A DNA stretch of 64,000 nt, taken from positions 1 to 64,000 of the forward strand of contig DULJ01000048.1 of NCBI GenBank assembly GCA_012840465.1. The letters are read 5' to 3'. The notes beneath the pieces are model-generated. The model saw only the letters and a program-made list of their open reading frames with translations, had not been told where the DNA came from and ran no database searches. The translations under genes were made by a program, and so were the position numbers. This DNA is from Caryophanales bacterium (lineage in GTDB: Bacteria > Bacillota > Bacilli > Bacillales > Bacillaceae_J). Shown piece by piece: positions 8,621 through 16,691 of the stretch; within the stretch, counting starts at the first letter, position 1; each line of letters begins with the position of its first letter.

Positions 8621-9262
8621 TTATTGTGGAATATTTCCACCTGCCACCCGATCTCCTGAATTACCGGCCGGTTCTGTTATTCCATCATCTTCTTTTGCGT
8701 GAATGATTAAAGATTTACCTAATATGCTATTATTTACGCCTTGGTCAAGCGATAGACCATCAAGCACTATGGCTTGATCAACTTTTCCATCTTGATCTAC
8801 AACAAGGTTCTGAATGTCACCAAGATGTGCCCCTTTAGGGTTATCATGTCCATGTTGTTTTCCAGTCGGATTAAAATGCCCGCCGGCTGTAGTAAAATCC
8901 CCGTTTGTTATCGGATTTTCATGAATGTGAAAACCGTGCTTACCAGGAGTTAGACCTCCAGCGTTGACTTTGACAATAACTTGCTTACCCATTTGTACTA
9001 AACCGGCAACTCCAATAACGTCACCTTTTGTGTTGTACAGTTCAAGATATGTAGTAATAAATTTATGCTGTTTACCGTTTGATGTAAAATATGTGTAAGA
9101 ATAATTGTAGGTCGATGGAGCAGGGAAACTCACTACATTCTTATTATCCTTAGCACCACTGTCTTTAGCTGCACCAATAAAATTATCAGGCAAGAATACA
9201 ACCGCCAGTAGCAGTAGGCCAACTATCAAAATTATGGAAGGTAATGCAAACTTTTTCATCAT
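8621..9262 (-). CDS. Cu/Zn superoxide dismutase family, membrane-anchored or secreted
   Basis: 213 residues with one N-terminal hydrophobic segment (8-28) and no lipobox. The SOD fold begins near residue 65. Ligand positions: H112 and H114 in GFHIHE, bridging H129 in GGHFNP, H137/H139, H146 and D149 in GAHLGD, and H188 in IIHAKEDD. All four copper ligands appear present. The B. subtilis relative YojM lacks two of them, from my memory of its sequence. The protein has no cysteine at all, so the usual intrasubunit disulfide is absent (GDRVAGG where a Cys is expected). It acts outside the membrane and, if active, dismutes superoxide. Confidence 0.9.
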   Translation of the reverse strand: MMKKFALPSIILIVGLLLLAVVFLPDNFIGAAKDSGAKDNKNVVSFPAPSTYNYSYTYFTSNGKQHKFITTYLELYNTKGDVIGVAGLVQMGKQVIVKVNAGGLTPGKHGFHIHENPITNGDFTTAGGHFNPTGKQHGHDNPKGAHLGDIQNLVVDQDGKVDQAIVLDGLSLDQGVNNSILGKSLIIHAKEDDGITEPAGNSGDRVAGGNIPQ

Positions 9263-9568
9263 TTTCGCTCACTTTCTTTTTAAAATAATTTTGGAATCTA
9301 TTCCATCAGTAACCTATTATGTCTTGATCATTAACTTGTCAAACCTGCAAATTTAATATTCCCCCCAAAAATCAGCAAATATTGATCAAATATGTTTACT
9401 ATAACTTTATTATGTAAACTAAATTGTTGGATTGTCCATAATAAAACTGCATAATCATCCTCCCTTACACAATTTTTAAGCTCAATCATCAATAATCTAG
9501 GGATTTATCCAGTTCAATTTTGGAAATCCCACATATGTTATTTTACAAATATAAGGAGGTGTTTTTCT
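9263..9568. other. AT-rich intergenic region between sodC-like and yjcZ-like genes
   Basis: No reading frame with a ribosome site was seen. The right end has CATATGTTA (9532-9540), a sigma-K-like -10 box without a clear -35, about 30 bases before the small gene at 9569. Confidence 0.5.
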
Positions 9569-9676
9569 ATGGATGGTGCAGCAGCAGGAGTAGGATATGG
9601 TGGTGGTTTTGCCTTAGTTGTTATATTGTTCATCCTATTAATAATTGTAGGGGCAGCTTACATTGGATGGTGCTAG
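9569..9676 (+). CDS. YjcZ-family sporulation mini-protein
   Basis: A 35-residue protein: a short glycine-rich head ([13 protein letters not shown]), then a single hydrophobic helix [20 protein letters not shown] ending in WC. This Gly-head plus [16 protein letters not shown] pattern is the YjcZ/SscA-type family of tiny Bacillus sporulation-associated membrane proteins. AAGGAGGTG precedes ATG 9569, and a strong terminator follows. It has the same helix as the 61-residue protein encoded at 10558. The role is unknown; members are thought to be needed for spore assembly or germination. Confidence 0.85.
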   Translation: MDGAAAGVGYGGGFALVVILFILLIIVGAAYIGWC

Positions 9677-9709
9677 AAAAGAAATATAAAATAATTATCG
9701 TTTATTCAA

Positions 9710-9750
9710 CCCTTGGCAATGTCACTAGCGATGCCAAGGGTTTATTTTTG
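9710..9750 (+). terminator. Rho-independent terminator
   Basis: CCCTTGGCA (9710-9718) pairs with TGCCAAGGG (9732-9740), followed by TTTATTTTTG. Confidence 0.85.
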
Positions 9751-9767
9751 TGACCTAAGGTTCAAAA

Positions 9768-10481
9768 TCAAGTACAACATCTGAACACTCGAAAGCCAAG
9801 CATGTCCTTATAGACCAACATGAAGTATTCATGTTGGTCTAAAATTTCATAGCACGTTTCATCAATATTTTCTGAAAGTGAAAAATCAACTGCTAGTTGA
9901 ATTTCTTCTTCATCAAGCTGTTGATCGATTGAATCTACAGTTATATTTTTAAAACCAGCCTTTTGAAAATGGTCATACCATTCAGGTTCACTAAGAAGCT
10001 CAGTTACACCATAAAAATCGCGGATTGAATTTTGTTCCTGATCAGATAGTGGCTTTTCAAGTACCATTTCTATAGCCAGCAATACACCACCTGACTTTAG
10101 AACTCTTTTGTATTCCGGAATGGTTAAAGATAGGTCAGTGAATGCTGTTACCGATTCGGATAGAATAAAATCAAACGAATTTTCGGCAAAAGGAAGAGTT
10201 TCAGCATTTCCATGCCGAATTTCAATTGGTATTTTTAAAGATGAAAATCGTTGTCTCGCTTTTTCTACCATCATTTTGTTGTAATCTAAGGAAGTTACTT
10301 TACTTTTAAACTGTTTTGAGATGTAAGCGGAGGTTTGCCCAGTTCCACAGCCTACATCCAGAATCAACTTAGTTTCGTCCATTTTTTCTTTAGATAATAT
10401 ATATTTAGTTAAAGGAAGACTCCCGGGGTGTGCCCCCCCAACTCCAAAAAGAGCCAAACAATCTTGGTATGTGTAATTCAT
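9768..10481 (-). CDS. Class I SAM-dependent methyltransferase
   Basis: 237 residues. SAM-binding motif I is LILDVGCGTGQTSAYIS (near 39-55), with motif II SLDYNKMMVEKA, motif III PFAENSFDFILSES and YKRVLKSGGVLLAIEMV after it. This is the Methyltransf_11/25 fold, often ubiquinone/menaquinone-biosynthesis-like but without specific UbiE hallmarks. It is flanked by two YjcZ-like genes on opposite strands and is monocistronic. The substrate is unknown. Confidence 0.85.
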   Translation of the reverse strand: MNYTYQDCLALFGVGGAHPGSLPLTKYILSKEKMDETKLILDVGCGTGQTSAYISKQFKSKVTSLDYNKMMVEKARQRFSSLKIPIEIRHGNAETLPFAENSFDFILSESVTAFTDLSLTIPEYKRVLKSGGVLLAIEMVLEKPLSDQEQNSIRDFYGVTELLSEPEWYDHFQKAGFKNITVDSIDQQLDEEEIQLAVDFSLSENIDETCYEILDQHEYFMLVYKDMLGFRVFRCCT

Positions 10482-10516
10482 CCTCAGGCCTCCAAGGGTT
10501 GATCATTTTTTTATAA

Positions 10517-10547
10517 AAAGCGATACCCCATAAGGAAGTATCGCTTT
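10517..10547 (-). terminator. Rho-independent terminator
   Basis: AAAGCGATAC (10517-10526) pairs with GTATCGCTTT (10538-10547), and T-rich sequence follows when read leftward. It closes the small gene at 10558. Confidence 0.75.
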
Positions 10548-10557
10548 AAAGTTAATT

Positions 10558-10743
10558 TTAATATCCTCCGCAAGCAGCTGCGCCAACGATGATTAATAAA
10601 ATAAATAATACTACAATTAACGCAAATCCATTACCACGTGGCGGACAACAAGCTACCGGTTCTACGACTGGTCTTCGGCACCATGGTGCACCACCAAAAC
10701 CTCCACCGTATCCACCCATTCCATAACCACCATAACCAAACAT
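10558..10743 (-). CDS. YjcZ-family sporulation mini-protein with Cys/Pro linker
   Basis: 61 residues: a glycine/tyrosine head (MFGYGGYGMGGYGGGFGG), a Cys-Pro-rich linker (PWCRRPVVEPVACCPPR) and the C-terminal helix [23 protein letters not shown]. The helix is nearly identical to that of the 35-residue protein at 9569, so the two are paralogues. GGAGG lies 7 to 8 bases before ATG 10743. A sigma-K-like promoter upstream fits expression in the mother cell. The four cysteines could take part in coat disulfides; this is inference. Confidence 0.85.
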   Translation of the reverse strand: MFGYGGYGMGGYGGGFGGAPWCRRPVVEPVACCPPRGNGFALIVVLFILLIIVGAAACGGY

Positions 10744-10779
10744 GATTTTTCCTCCTTCAAAAGTTTTTTAATATCAATT

Positions 10780-10806
10780 TAATTTATGCTAATAGAAAAC
10801 TAATGT
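10780..10806 (-). promoter_or_regulatory. Possible sigma-K-type promoter
   Basis: On the minus strand AC (10806-10805), a 16-base gap and CATAAATTA (10788-10780) match AC-N16-CATANNNTA, about 37 bases before ATG 10743. Confidence 0.45.
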
Positions 10807-10839
10807 AAGGGCATATACCTTTTTTTGAGAACCCATTTC

Positions 10840-11091
10840 TTACCAAAAGAACCACGGAAGGATGGCTAATCCAGCGATGGCACCCAAAGCTATTCCGGCA
10901 CCAAATCCCCAGCCCCAGAAACCAAACCCGAATCCACCAAGGTTTCTCGGACCTCCAATTGGCTGTAAATATACATGGGTAGGGGTAACGCGGTGGATGA
11001 CCCCTCTATGGACTCTTCCATCATGGGTTCTGATTTCAACAGCCTTGCCCATATGTCTATGACACAATGCATGGTAATGTCCAACTGACAT
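10840..11091 (-). CDS. Small protein: N-terminal basic beta domain plus Gly-rich membrane tail
   Basis: 83 residues. The first 50 (GHYHALCHRHMGKAVEIRTHDGRVHRGVIHRVTPTHVYLQP) look like a small Sm/SH3-type beta barrel rich in His and Arg. The rest is a Gly/Phe/Trp hydrophobic tail (GFWGWGFGAGIALGAIAGLAILPWFFW) likely to sit in a membrane. GGAGGTG precedes ATG 11091. CATAAGTTA, a sigma-K-like -10, occurs on the minus strand near 11120-11130 without a convincing -35. I know of similar short proteins in Bacilli but no function; a spore envelope role is a guess. Confidence 0.7.
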   Translation of the reverse strand: MSVGHYHALCHRHMGKAVEIRTHDGRVHRGVIHRVTPTHVYLQPIGGPRNLGGFGFGFWGWGFGAGIALGAIAGLAILPWFFW

Positions 11092-11286
11092 TCTTTCACC
11101 TCCATTTCCGTCGTAACTTATGACATCTTATGCTTGGATACATACTTTCGAAAGGACGAATGAATCAGGGGAAAAGTGGAATACGAGCAAATTGATTTAT
11201 GTACAAATAATCAAATAGCCTATACACAATGCGTCCGCTTGGAATAAAAATAAAATGGATTAAATTATAATGTAGGAGGGAATGAA

Positions 11287-11502
11287 ATGTCAGAACGCAA
11301 AGAAGCTAAGGTAATTCACGTCGATAAGTTAATCATTCACGCAAAAGAAGTAGAAATTATTCACGAACGGAATGAGGAACAACAACATCATCACAGACCA
11401 AGAAGACCTAGAAGAGATCCATGGGGATTCTTTTGGGGTGGCCCACAAGCAGAACAAGACGTAAGCAATGAATCTCATGAAGAAAGGCATAATGATCAGT
11501 AA
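11287..11502 (+). CDS. Small charged His/Arg-rich protein
   Basis: 71 residues. The N-terminal half is beta-like and repetitive (KVIHVDKLIIHAKEVEIIHE). The middle is basic and histidine-rich (QQHHHRPRRPRRDPWGFFWGG), and the C-terminus is acidic. GTAGGAGGG precedes ATG 11287 and a clear terminator follows. There is no membrane segment. The IHVDKLIIHA and RDPWGFFWG segments look conserved-type, but I cannot name a family. Its location among spore-type mini-genes suggests a related setting. Confidence 0.65.
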   Translation: MSERKEAKVIHVDKLIIHAKEVEIIHERNEEQQHHHRPRRPRRDPWGFFWGGPQAEQDVSNESHEERHNDQ

Positions 11503-11522
11503 GAGTAAATAATGAAGCATTA

Positions 11523-11556
11523 AAAGACCCCTTTTTGTGCAGGGGTCTTCCTTCAA
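11523..11556 (+). terminator. Rho-independent terminator
   Basis: AAGACCCC (11524-11531) pairs with GGGGTCTT (11542-11549) downstream of the 71-residue gene. Confidence 0.75.
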
Positions 11557-11603
11557 CATTTTTGACCTCAAATAGATAGGAATTATCAACTTCAAAGAAT
11601 GAC

Positions 11604-13109
11604 CTAGCAATTATCTAGGTCAAAAATCTCTAGCTTCATCAATTCTTTTTTATCTATTTTCCCGACATGTGTTTTGGGGAGCTCCTCAACAAAAATAATT
11701 TTTTTCGGTACTTTGTAACCGCCTAACTTCTGTTGGCAAAATCTTTTTAATTCTTCTTCTGTAATTGAGTTCTCACTTTTCGGGGCAACATAGGCAACGA
11801 CTGTTTCACCCCACTTATCATGGCTTACACCAACAACAGCAACCTCACTGACGTTTTTATGCTCAGCTATAACATGCTCCACTTCCAATGGATACACGTT
11901 TTCGCCACCAGTGATGATCATATCTTTCTTGCGTCCCACAATATAAAAATATCCATCCTTGTCTTTTTTCGCTAAGTCACCAGTATAGAGCCAGCCGTTT
12001 ACCTTTGTTGCTTTTGTTTGTTCAGGATTGTTCCAATAATAGTCAAAAATATGGTACCCCTTAATTAGAAGTTCCCCAACTTCATCCGGGTCTGCTTCTG
12101 TTCCATCCTCTTTTATTAATAATGCCTCATTAAATAGCATTGGCTTTCCGACCGACCCCATTTTGTTCGGAACATTACTTGGATCAATATAAAAATTATT
12201 GGGGCCGGCTTCTGTCAAGCCATATCCTTCTTTAAATGTGAGCCTTTTTTGTTCATAAGCCTGATAGATTACATGGGAACAAGGAGCACCCCCTGACAAA
12301 AATGTGTGCATTGATGGAAATCCCGAATGTTGAAAGGCTCTAGTTTCGATAACCATTTGGTGCATCGTTGGTACAAGCAATACAATCGTACATAACTCCT
12401 CATTCAGTAGGGCAACCGTTTTCTCCGGATCAAATTTACTTGTAAAAACAACTTTTCCACCAATTTGCAAGAGCGGCATCGTTAAGGAAAAAAGCCCGCC
12501 CGTATGGAACATCGGTAAAACTGTTAATGTCGTATCCTTCGCATTTATATTCCAGCTTAAAATTGTATTCGTGGAATTGCAAAAGATCGATTGATGTGTG
12601 AGCACAACGCCTTTGGGTTTAGCGGTTGTTCCCCCAGTATAAATAATGGCTAAAGGATCCTCCTTTTGAATTGTATTCGTACATTGAAATTCCTTTTCAA
12701 AAAGTAAATGCTCATCGTAGCATTGGCTATCAACATTTAATATAGGGAAAGCCACAATATTTTCAATCAGTTCCTTCACATCCGAATGAAAGGCAATTAG
12801 ACTAGGCATACAATCACGTATAATATATTGTATTTCCGCATTCGATAATCTCCAATTCAAGGGAACAAAAATGGCCCCTATTTTTTCGCAAGCAAAATAT
12901 AAATCAAAATAACTAATATGATTAGGGGAAACTAAAACAATTCGATCCCCTTTCTGAATTCCTAAACTAAAAAAGTAAGCTGCAAGATGGTTGGCTCTAT
13001 CATTTAATTGGGCATACGTCCAACGTTCTTTCGTGTCACCATCAACTACTGCTATCCAATTTGGTGTAATTCTTGCTCTATTTTTCAGCCAATCTACTTC
13101 CCATGACAT
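11604..13109 (-). CDS. Acyl-CoA ligase (AMP-binding, long-chain fatty acid/OSB-CoA type)
   Basis: 501 residues of the adenylate-forming superfamily. Motifs: P-loop IIYTGGTTAKPKGV (near 165), VLPMFHTGG, the EGYGLTEAGP adenylation motif, WLYTGDLAKKDKDGYFYIVGRKKDMIITGGENVYP (hinge and A8), and the C-terminal lysine in KTHVGKIDKKEL. It activates a carboxylic acid with ATP and CoA in the cytoplasm. ATG 13109 lies 8 bases after AAAGGAG; a longer reading from 13133 runs through that site. It follows the alpha/beta hydrolase by 47 bases, so the pair may hydrolyse an ester and then activate the acid. A palindrome TGACCTAG/CTAGGTCA spans the stop codon. The substrate is not determinable. Confidence 0.88.
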   Translation of the reverse strand: MSWEVDWLKNRARITPNWIAVVDGDTKERWTYAQLNDRANHLAAYFFSLGIQKGDRIVLVSPNHISYFDLYFACEKIGAIFVPLNWRLSNAEIQYIIRDCMPSLIAFHSDVKELIENIVAFPILNVDSQCYDEHLLFEKEFQCTNTIQKEDPLAIIYTGGTTAKPKGVVLTHQSIFCNSTNTILSWNINAKDTTLTVLPMFHTGGLFSLTMPLLQIGGKVVFTSKFDPEKTVALLNEELCTIVLLVPTMHQMVIETRAFQHSGFPSMHTFLSGGAPCSHVIYQAYEQKRLTFKEGYGLTEAGPNNFYIDPSNVPNKMGSVGKPMLFNEALLIKEDGTEADPDEVGELLIKGYHIFDYYWNNPEQTKATKVNGWLYTGDLAKKDKDGYFYIVGRKKDMIITGGENVYPLEVEHVIAEHKNVSEVAVVGVSHDKWGETVVAYVAPKSENSITEEELKRFCQQKLGGYKVPKKIIFVEELPKTHVGKIDKKELMKLEIFDLDNC

Positions 13110-13156
13110 ATCAATCTCTCCTTTCCGGGACACAGTTCCCGACCCTCTGACCCAAT

Positions 13157-14044
13157 TTATTCATTTAAAAAGGTAACCATTTCATTTACTAACTGATCGA
13201 GGTCATCTATCAATGGGGAGTGACCACAGTTCCGCAAAACCATTAGTTTGGCATTTTCTCCGAGGTCCTTGATTATTTCTTTTGTCATTTTCTCAGTAAC
13301 AACTAGGTCTTTTTCACCCCATAATACAAGTGTTGGCACTTTAATACTCTTGACTTGATTCGTTCCTTCGTTTATTCCGTTATGATTTCCGCTTATGTTA
13401 AATAGATTTAAAGCTTGATAGACGTCAACTAAGTTTCTCTGAGTTAACATGTCTTCTAAATAATCATCGTAACGTACAGAATCCGGCTTGTTATTGTTAT
13501 AGATTACCAGGTCCCACATATTACGTAAAAATAATTTATCCCTGTTTTGATAAGCATGAAGGACGGGAATCGTTTTTGTGATGTCTTTTAAGATTTCCTC
13601 CTTTTTCGTTAAGCGAACTTGTTGTCCAAAAGCATTGACAGAATAAAACGGATAGCCTCTAGTGGAAGCCGATGCAAGCAGGATTATTTTATTTACAGCT
13701 TTAGGATAATCTACTGTATATTGCATAGCCACAGCCCCGCCTGTGGACCAGCCGGAGAGAGAAAAATCCTCAATTCCCAGTGCATCTACAAATTGTTGAA
13801 CATCATCGCTGAAATCCTTAATCGTTTCGATTGGTTTATTATAGGTTGAAATTCCAAAGCCTCGTAAATCAACCGCATATACTTTGATATTTTCCGGTAA
13901 TGCTTCAAGCACTAAATCCCAATGCTTTGAAGATGTCATGTTCCCATGGATTAATAAAAGTACATCCTCTCCTCCATCCCGCTCTCGATACCCCAGCGTT
14001 TCACCATTTGCAAGTTTTACTGTTTTCAAGTTTATTTCTCTCAT
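13157..14044 (-). CDS. Alpha/beta hydrolase
   Basis: 295 residues. The oxyanion-hole motif LLIHGNMTSSKHWD lies near residue 31, the nucleophile elbow GWSTGGA gives Ser near 98, the acid is in LVLWGEKDLVV (Asp near 245), and the His is in NCGHSPLID near 273. The fold is that of esterases, dienelactone hydrolases and haloperoxidase-like enzymes. GGAG precedes ATG 14044. It is the first gene of a two-gene unit with the acyl-CoA ligase. No signal peptide, so cytoplasmic. Confidence 0.87.
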   Translation of the reverse strand: MREINLKTVKLANGETLGYRERDGGEDVLLLIHGNMTSSKHWDLVLEALPENIKVYAVDLRGFGISTYNKPIETIKDFSDDVQQFVDALGIEDFSLSGWSTGGAVAMQYTVDYPKAVNKIILLASASTRGYPFYSVNAFGQQVRLTKKEEILKDITKTIPVLHAYQNRDKLFLRNMWDLVIYNNNKPDSVRYDDYLEDMLTQRNLVDVYQALNLFNISGNHNGINEGTNQVKSIKVPTLVLWGEKDLVVTEKMTKEIIKDLGENAKLMVLRNCGHSPLIDDLDQLVNEMVTFLNE

Positions 14045-14297
14045 TTTTTCATCTCCAAACCAGCCTTTTGTTTTGCAACATCAAGTGTGACTTCAAGTGA
14101 ATGACCTGATACCCGAGGGATTCTACTCGGTGTTCATTTTCATCACTGTAATAATCACCTCTTTATTAATGAATATGTGGGAACCTAAAAAACTTATGCA
14201 ATGAATCAACAAAGAATTATATTTTGTAGTATAATTTGTACTATTACAAAAAATGAAATGTTAATAATCTTATAAAATTATTGAAAGGAGAGCTTTC

Positions 14298-16337
14298 ATG
14301 AATACATATGCTAGTCAGAAGGACGGGGTTTTTCCATCAGTCTGCTCCCTTGATTGCCCAGATCAATGTGGACTCTTAATCCATAAAAAAGATGGAAAAA
14401 TAATTAAAGTTGAGGGCGATCCAAACCACCCTGTTACGAAAGGAAACATATGTAATAAAGTGAGAAATGTCGCTGAAAGGCTGTATGACGAGAAGCGATT
14501 ACAATACCCACTTAAGCGTATTGGTAAAAAAGGAGAAGGAAAATTTGAGCGGATTAGCTGGAACGAAGCGATCCAAACGATTACTTTTCATTGGAAACAG
14601 CTTATCGAAACAGATGGTCCTGAGAGTATCATTCCTTACAGCTTCTATGGAAATATGGGGAATCTCAATGCTGAAGGAATGGACCGCCGCTTCTTTAACC
14701 GGTTAGGCGCCACCCGGCTTGATCGAACGATTTGCAGTACAGCAGGTGCCGTTGGTTATAAATATACAATGGGCGGTAGCTTTGGAGTGGACCCGGTGGA
14801 TACAATTCATGCAAAACTGTTCATCTTCTGGGGCATCAACGCGGTCAGTACGAATATGCATCAATGGGCAATTGCCCAAAAAGCTCGCAAAAACGGCGCC
14901 AAAATTGTGGTCATAGATGTCCATAAAAACCAAACTGGTAGAATGGCAGATTGGTTTATTCCAATTTTACCCGGAACTGATACAGCACTAGCCTTAGGAA
15001 TCATGCATATTTTGTTCGCTGAAAAACTGGAAGATGAAGCATTTTTACAGGACTATACAATTGGTCATGAAAAGCTTAGAGCTCATGTCGTTCAATATGA
15101 TCCACAAACTGTTTCAGAAATTACCGGGGTTCCAGAAGAGGATATTTATGGGCTTGCAAGAATGTATGCTGAAGCCTCTCCTTCCTTTATTCGAATTGGA
15201 AACGGCATTCAGCACCATGATAATGGCGGCATGTGCGTAAGAACGATCGCCTGCCTCCCCGCTTTAACAGGTCAATGGCTGAATAAAGGCGGCGGCGTAA
15301 TTAAATCTAATTCTGGTTATTTAGGCTATAATGAAACATGGTTGCAAAGACCTGATTTATTAAAAAATAAGAATGCTCGCATTATTAATATGAATGCTAT
15401 TGGTGAGGCACTGCTTTCATTAGAGAAACCGATTATGTCCATGTACGTTTACCAGTGTAACCCAGCCGTAGTCGCTCCTTCCGGAAATAAAGTTCGTAAG
15501 GGGCTTGAGCGGGATGATTTATTTTTAGTCGTTCATGATTTATTTTTAACGGAAACGGCTAAATACGCAGATATTATACTACCTGCGACATCCTCTTATG
15601 AAAATACGGATTTTTATTGTTCCTATTGGCATAATCACATTCAAATCCAGGAACCAGTCATGGAAGCGTACGGCGAATCTAAATCTAATACGGACGTATT
15701 CAGGCTATTAGCAAAAGGAATGGGTTTTGACGACCCAGCCCTTTTTGAAACAGATGTAGAACTGATTGCAGGTGCGCTAGTAAACTCGAATAATCCTTAT
15801 ATAGAAGGCATCACGTATGAAATGTTGGCGAAAAAGAAATACGTGAAAGCAAACATAAAACCATTAATCCCCGGAAAACTGGAAACATCAAGCGGGAAAA
15901 TAGAACTTTACTCACAAAAAATGGAGCAAATGGGGTTACCACCATTACCAACCTATATCCCATTATGCGATGAAGGAGAATTTCCATTCCAATTTGTGCC
16001 GGCGCCAAATCATAATTTCTTAAACTCTACTTTTTCTAACAATGAAAAACATGTGAGTTTGGAAAAGGAACCCAAATTGCACATGAATTTTCAGGATGCA
16101 TTGTCAAGAAATATTGAGGATGGGGATTTAGTCCGGGTTTGGAATAATCGTGGTAAATGTGAATTGAAAGTAGCTGTAGGTGAAAATGTACTACCAGGAG
16201 TAGTTGCCACCCAAGGATTGTGGAGTGACCAACCTGGTTCGAAGCATCATTTCAACTCTCTCACACCTGACCGCATCGCAGATGTTGGCGGTGGTGCAAC
16301 ATTCTTCTCAGGACGGGTGGATGTGGAAAAGATATAG
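14298..16337 (+). CDS. Molybdopterin oxidoreductase with 4Fe-4S cluster (YoaE-like)
   Basis: 679 residues of the DMSO-reductase family. Cluster cysteines C16, C20, C24 and C52 (CSLDCPDQCG ... GNICNK) follow C-x3-C-x3-C-x27-C. Then come the bis-MGD domains: ICSTAGAVGYKYTMG, FWGINAVSTNMHQW, DVHKNQTGRMADWFIPILPGTD, and the C-terminal cap (VVATQGLWSDQPGSKHHFNSLTPDRIADVGGG). There is no Tat leader, so it is cytoplasmic. The length and overall pattern match B. subtilis YoaE. No separate electron-transfer subunit is adjacent. Reaction unknown; formate- or polysulfide-type chemistry is possible. Confidence 0.88.
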   Translation: MNTYASQKDGVFPSVCSLDCPDQCGLLIHKKDGKIIKVEGDPNHPVTKGNICNKVRNVAERLYDEKRLQYPLKRIGKKGEGKFERISWNEAIQTITFHWKQLIETDGPESIIPYSFYGNMGNLNAEGMDRRFFNRLGATRLDRTICSTAGAVGYKYTMGGSFGVDPVDTIHAKLFIFWGINAVSTNMHQWAIAQKARKNGAKIVVIDVHKNQTGRMADWFIPILPGTDTALALGIMHILFAEKLEDEAFLQDYTIGHEKLRAHVVQYDPQTVSEITGVPEEDIYGLARMYAEASPSFIRIGNGIQHHDNGGMCVRTIACLPALTGQWLNKGGGVIKSNSGYLGYNETWLQRPDLLKNKNARIINMNAIGEALLSLEKPIMSMYVYQCNPAVVAPSGNKVRKGLERDDLFLVVHDLFLTETAKYADIILPATSSYENTDFYCSYWHNHIQIQEPVMEAYGESKSNTDVFRLLAKGMGFDDPALFETDVELIAGALVNSNNPYIEGITYEMLAKKKYVKANIKPLIPGKLETSSGKIELYSQKMEQMGLPPLPTYIPLCDEGEFPFQFVPAPNHNFLNSTFSNNEKHVSLEKEPKLHMNFQDALSRNIEDGDLVRVWNNRGKCELKVAVGENVLPGVVATQGLWSDQPGSKHHFNSLTPDRIADVGGGATFFSGRVDVEKI

Positions 16338-16365
16338 TAGACTTTTTATGATTTGATTACTCTGG

Positions 16366-16416
16366 GGCTTCCAATAAGTTGATTTCTCGACTATTGGAAG
16401 CCTTAATTGTACTTTT
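16366..16416 (+). terminator. Rho-independent terminator
   Basis: GGCTTCCAATA (16366-16376) pairs with TATTGGAAGCC (16392-16402), followed by a mixed T-rich stretch. Confidence 0.75.
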
Positions 16417-16571
16417 ATCCAAAATGAGTGATTTTTTTCTGATTCGTCTATCCCAAGTTTGCTTAATAAAATCAATCCTATATCGAAAGAAAATTTAGAG
16501 CAAATAAATTAAAAACAGTCAATATATTTCAGCTGAAAGCCTACCTTATTTTAAGATATACGACAGAATTG

Positions 16572-16600
16572 TTGTTATTTCGACACAATTTCGTTATACT
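16572..16600 (+). promoter_or_regulatory. Sigma-A-type promoter for the NDH-2-like gene
   Basis: TTGTTA (16572-16577), a 17-base spacer and TATACT (16595-16600). The remaining bases between 16417 and 16691 show no reading frame; the leader of about 85 bases is AT-rich. Confidence 0.5.
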
Positions 16601-16691
16601 TTCTTTGATATAAAAAACTTTTAAATATAAAAAATATCTATGAAGTGCAATTCATTTTATTTTAAAAGAGAAACGTAAAGGGGACTAAAAA

